Shown here: piece by piece, positions 12,810-13,255 of the stretch
How positions within the stretch are numbered: the first letter of the stretch is position 1
Layout: each line of letters begins with the position of its first letter
Assembly (NCBI GenBank): GCA_044375105.1
Contig: JBILNK010000120.1
Span: forward strand, 1 to 13,255
Direction: 5' to 3'
Length of the DNA: 13,255 nucleotides
Origin: JBIKLM01 sp044375105
GTDB taxonomy: Bacteria; Planctomycetota; UBA1135; GCA-002686595
Position numbers and translations under genes: made by a program
The notes under the pieces: model-generated
Told to the model about the DNA's origin: nothing
Database searches by the model: none
Seen by the model: the letters and a program-made list of their open reading frames with translations, nothing else

Positions 12810-13255
12810 ATGCGGGTCGAACGCTTCATGAGCCCGGGTTGGCTCTCCAACACCTGGCTGGTGGCGGACCGCCCCGGCGGCACGGGCGTGCTGATCGACG
12901 CGGGCGGACCCTTCGAGCCCGTGGCCGCGCGCATCGGCGAGCTGGGGCTCGAGGTCACCCATCTGCTGCTCACCCACCACCACGTGGACCATGTGGCCCA
13001 CGCGGCGGCCTGCGGGCAGCGCTTCGGCTGCGCCCTGTGCGGCGGCGCCCCGGAGGGCGAGCTGTTCGCCGGCGCGGGGCTGGCCCTCGAGCGCCCCCTG
13101 GCCCATGGCGACGAGTTCGAGACCGGCGGGCTGCGCATCCGCGCCCTGTGGACCCCGGGGCACACCCGCGGCCAATTCGCCTACCTGCTCAACGACGCCC
13201 ACGTCTTCACCGGCGACACCCTGTTCCGCGGCTCCGTGGGCGGCACGCGCGCCGC
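12810..13255 (+). CDS. Metallo-beta-lactamase-fold hydrolase, glyoxalase II-like (partial, runs off the edge)
   Basis: The first 148 codons of an MBL-fold metal-dependent hydrolase. The metal-binding signature THHHVDH supplies His56, His58, Asp60 and His61 (H-x-H-x-D-H). The third-metal-ligand motif TPGHT gives His118, and GDTLF gives the bridging Asp136. The GVLIDAGGP strand near the N-terminus and the spacing of motifs fit the glyoxalase II/YcbL-like group of small-thioester or general hydrolases. The exact substrate (S-lactoylglutathione or another thioester) cannot be told. There is no signal peptide, so it is cytosolic. The start is ATG 12810 with GGAG three bases ahead, a short spacing. 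An in-frame ATG at 12828 is less likely because it would remove the first strand. It is divergent from katG. The C-terminal part is outside the window. Confidence 0.9.
   Translation, partial: MRVERFMSPGWLSNTWLVADRPGGTGVLIDAGGPFEPVAARIGELGLEVTHLLLTHHHVDHVAHAAACGQRFGCALCGGAPEGELFAGAGLALERPLAHGDEFETGGLRIRALWTPGHTRGQFAYLLNDAHVFTGDTLFRGSVGGTRA

Noticed and set aside
12292..12831. A 179-residue plus frame in the katG-MBL spacer
   Set aside because: Composition follows the G-tracts of the DNA, there is no ribosome site, and it runs into the MBL-fold gene in another frame.
1..13255. CRISPR array, tRNA or rRNA, integrase/transposase, toxin-antitoxin or phage-defence cassette
   Set aside because: I looked for spaced direct repeats, tRNA TpsiC-arm signatures, recombinase motifs and paired small genes and saw none; a covariance-model or profile search would be needed to exclude cryptic cases.

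Overview
The window is GC-rich DNA (roughly two-thirds G+C or more, by eye) from a bacterial chromosome. Its intact genes are metabolic or stress-related, and between them lie an unusual amount of decayed and gene-free sequence. The best lineage hint is the secreted esterase at 5249-6571. Its C-terminal domain (two Gly-Cys sites, ending in a Ser-Asn-Gly...Ile-Gly pattern) resembles a sorting- or appendage-like tail that I recall from Planctomycetota and some other deep-branching marine bacteria. I therefore lean to a planctomycete-like host with moderate-to-low confidence; no marker gene in the window settles it.

Left part (1-3363): the 3' end of an unknown plus-strand gene is followed by two hairpins. 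Then comes a minus-strand, 5'-truncated remnant of a protein with three tandem beta-sandwich (carboxypeptidase-regulatory-like) repeats. This remnant is joined abruptly at about 1081/1082 to a roughly 130-codon slice of an acyl-CoA synthetase/AMP-ligase that has an in-frame TAG and visibly lower GC. After about 400 bases without a gene there is an intact minus-strand sulfatase-superfamily protein, probably a lipoprotein, with Thr in place of the formylglycine Cys/Ser.

Middle (3364-5248): nearly 1.9 kb with no intact gene. It holds one decayed minus-strand gene of unknown function (4215-4767, one in-frame TGA) and a plus-strand Shine-Dalgarno followed by an AUG-UGA start-stop. Then comes a secreted alpha/beta-hydrolase (esterase D-like) with a C-terminal accessory domain.

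Right part (6749-13255): a three-gene NAD(P) transhydrogenase operon, pntAA-pntAB-pntB, with pntAB/pntB coupled by a TTGA overlap. It converges on katG, a catalase-peroxidase carrying a Sec signal peptide. The 225-base gap between the convergent genes is packed with hairpins, including a clear Rho-independent terminator for katG. Divergent from katG, across a 640-base GC-rich spacer containing a G-quadruplex-type tandem repeat and a promoter-like dyad, is a metallo-beta-lactamase-fold hydrolase that runs off the right edge.

Functionally, transhydrogenase supplies NADPH from the proton motive force and KatG removes peroxide, so the right half has a redox flavour, but nothing in the sequence proves co-regulation. 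I found no CRISPR array, integrase, transposase, tRNA, defence cassette or other convincingly new multi-gene system. The most unusual items are the remnant junction, the His-less proton-channel pair in PntAB/PntB, the exported KatG and the structured intergenic regions.
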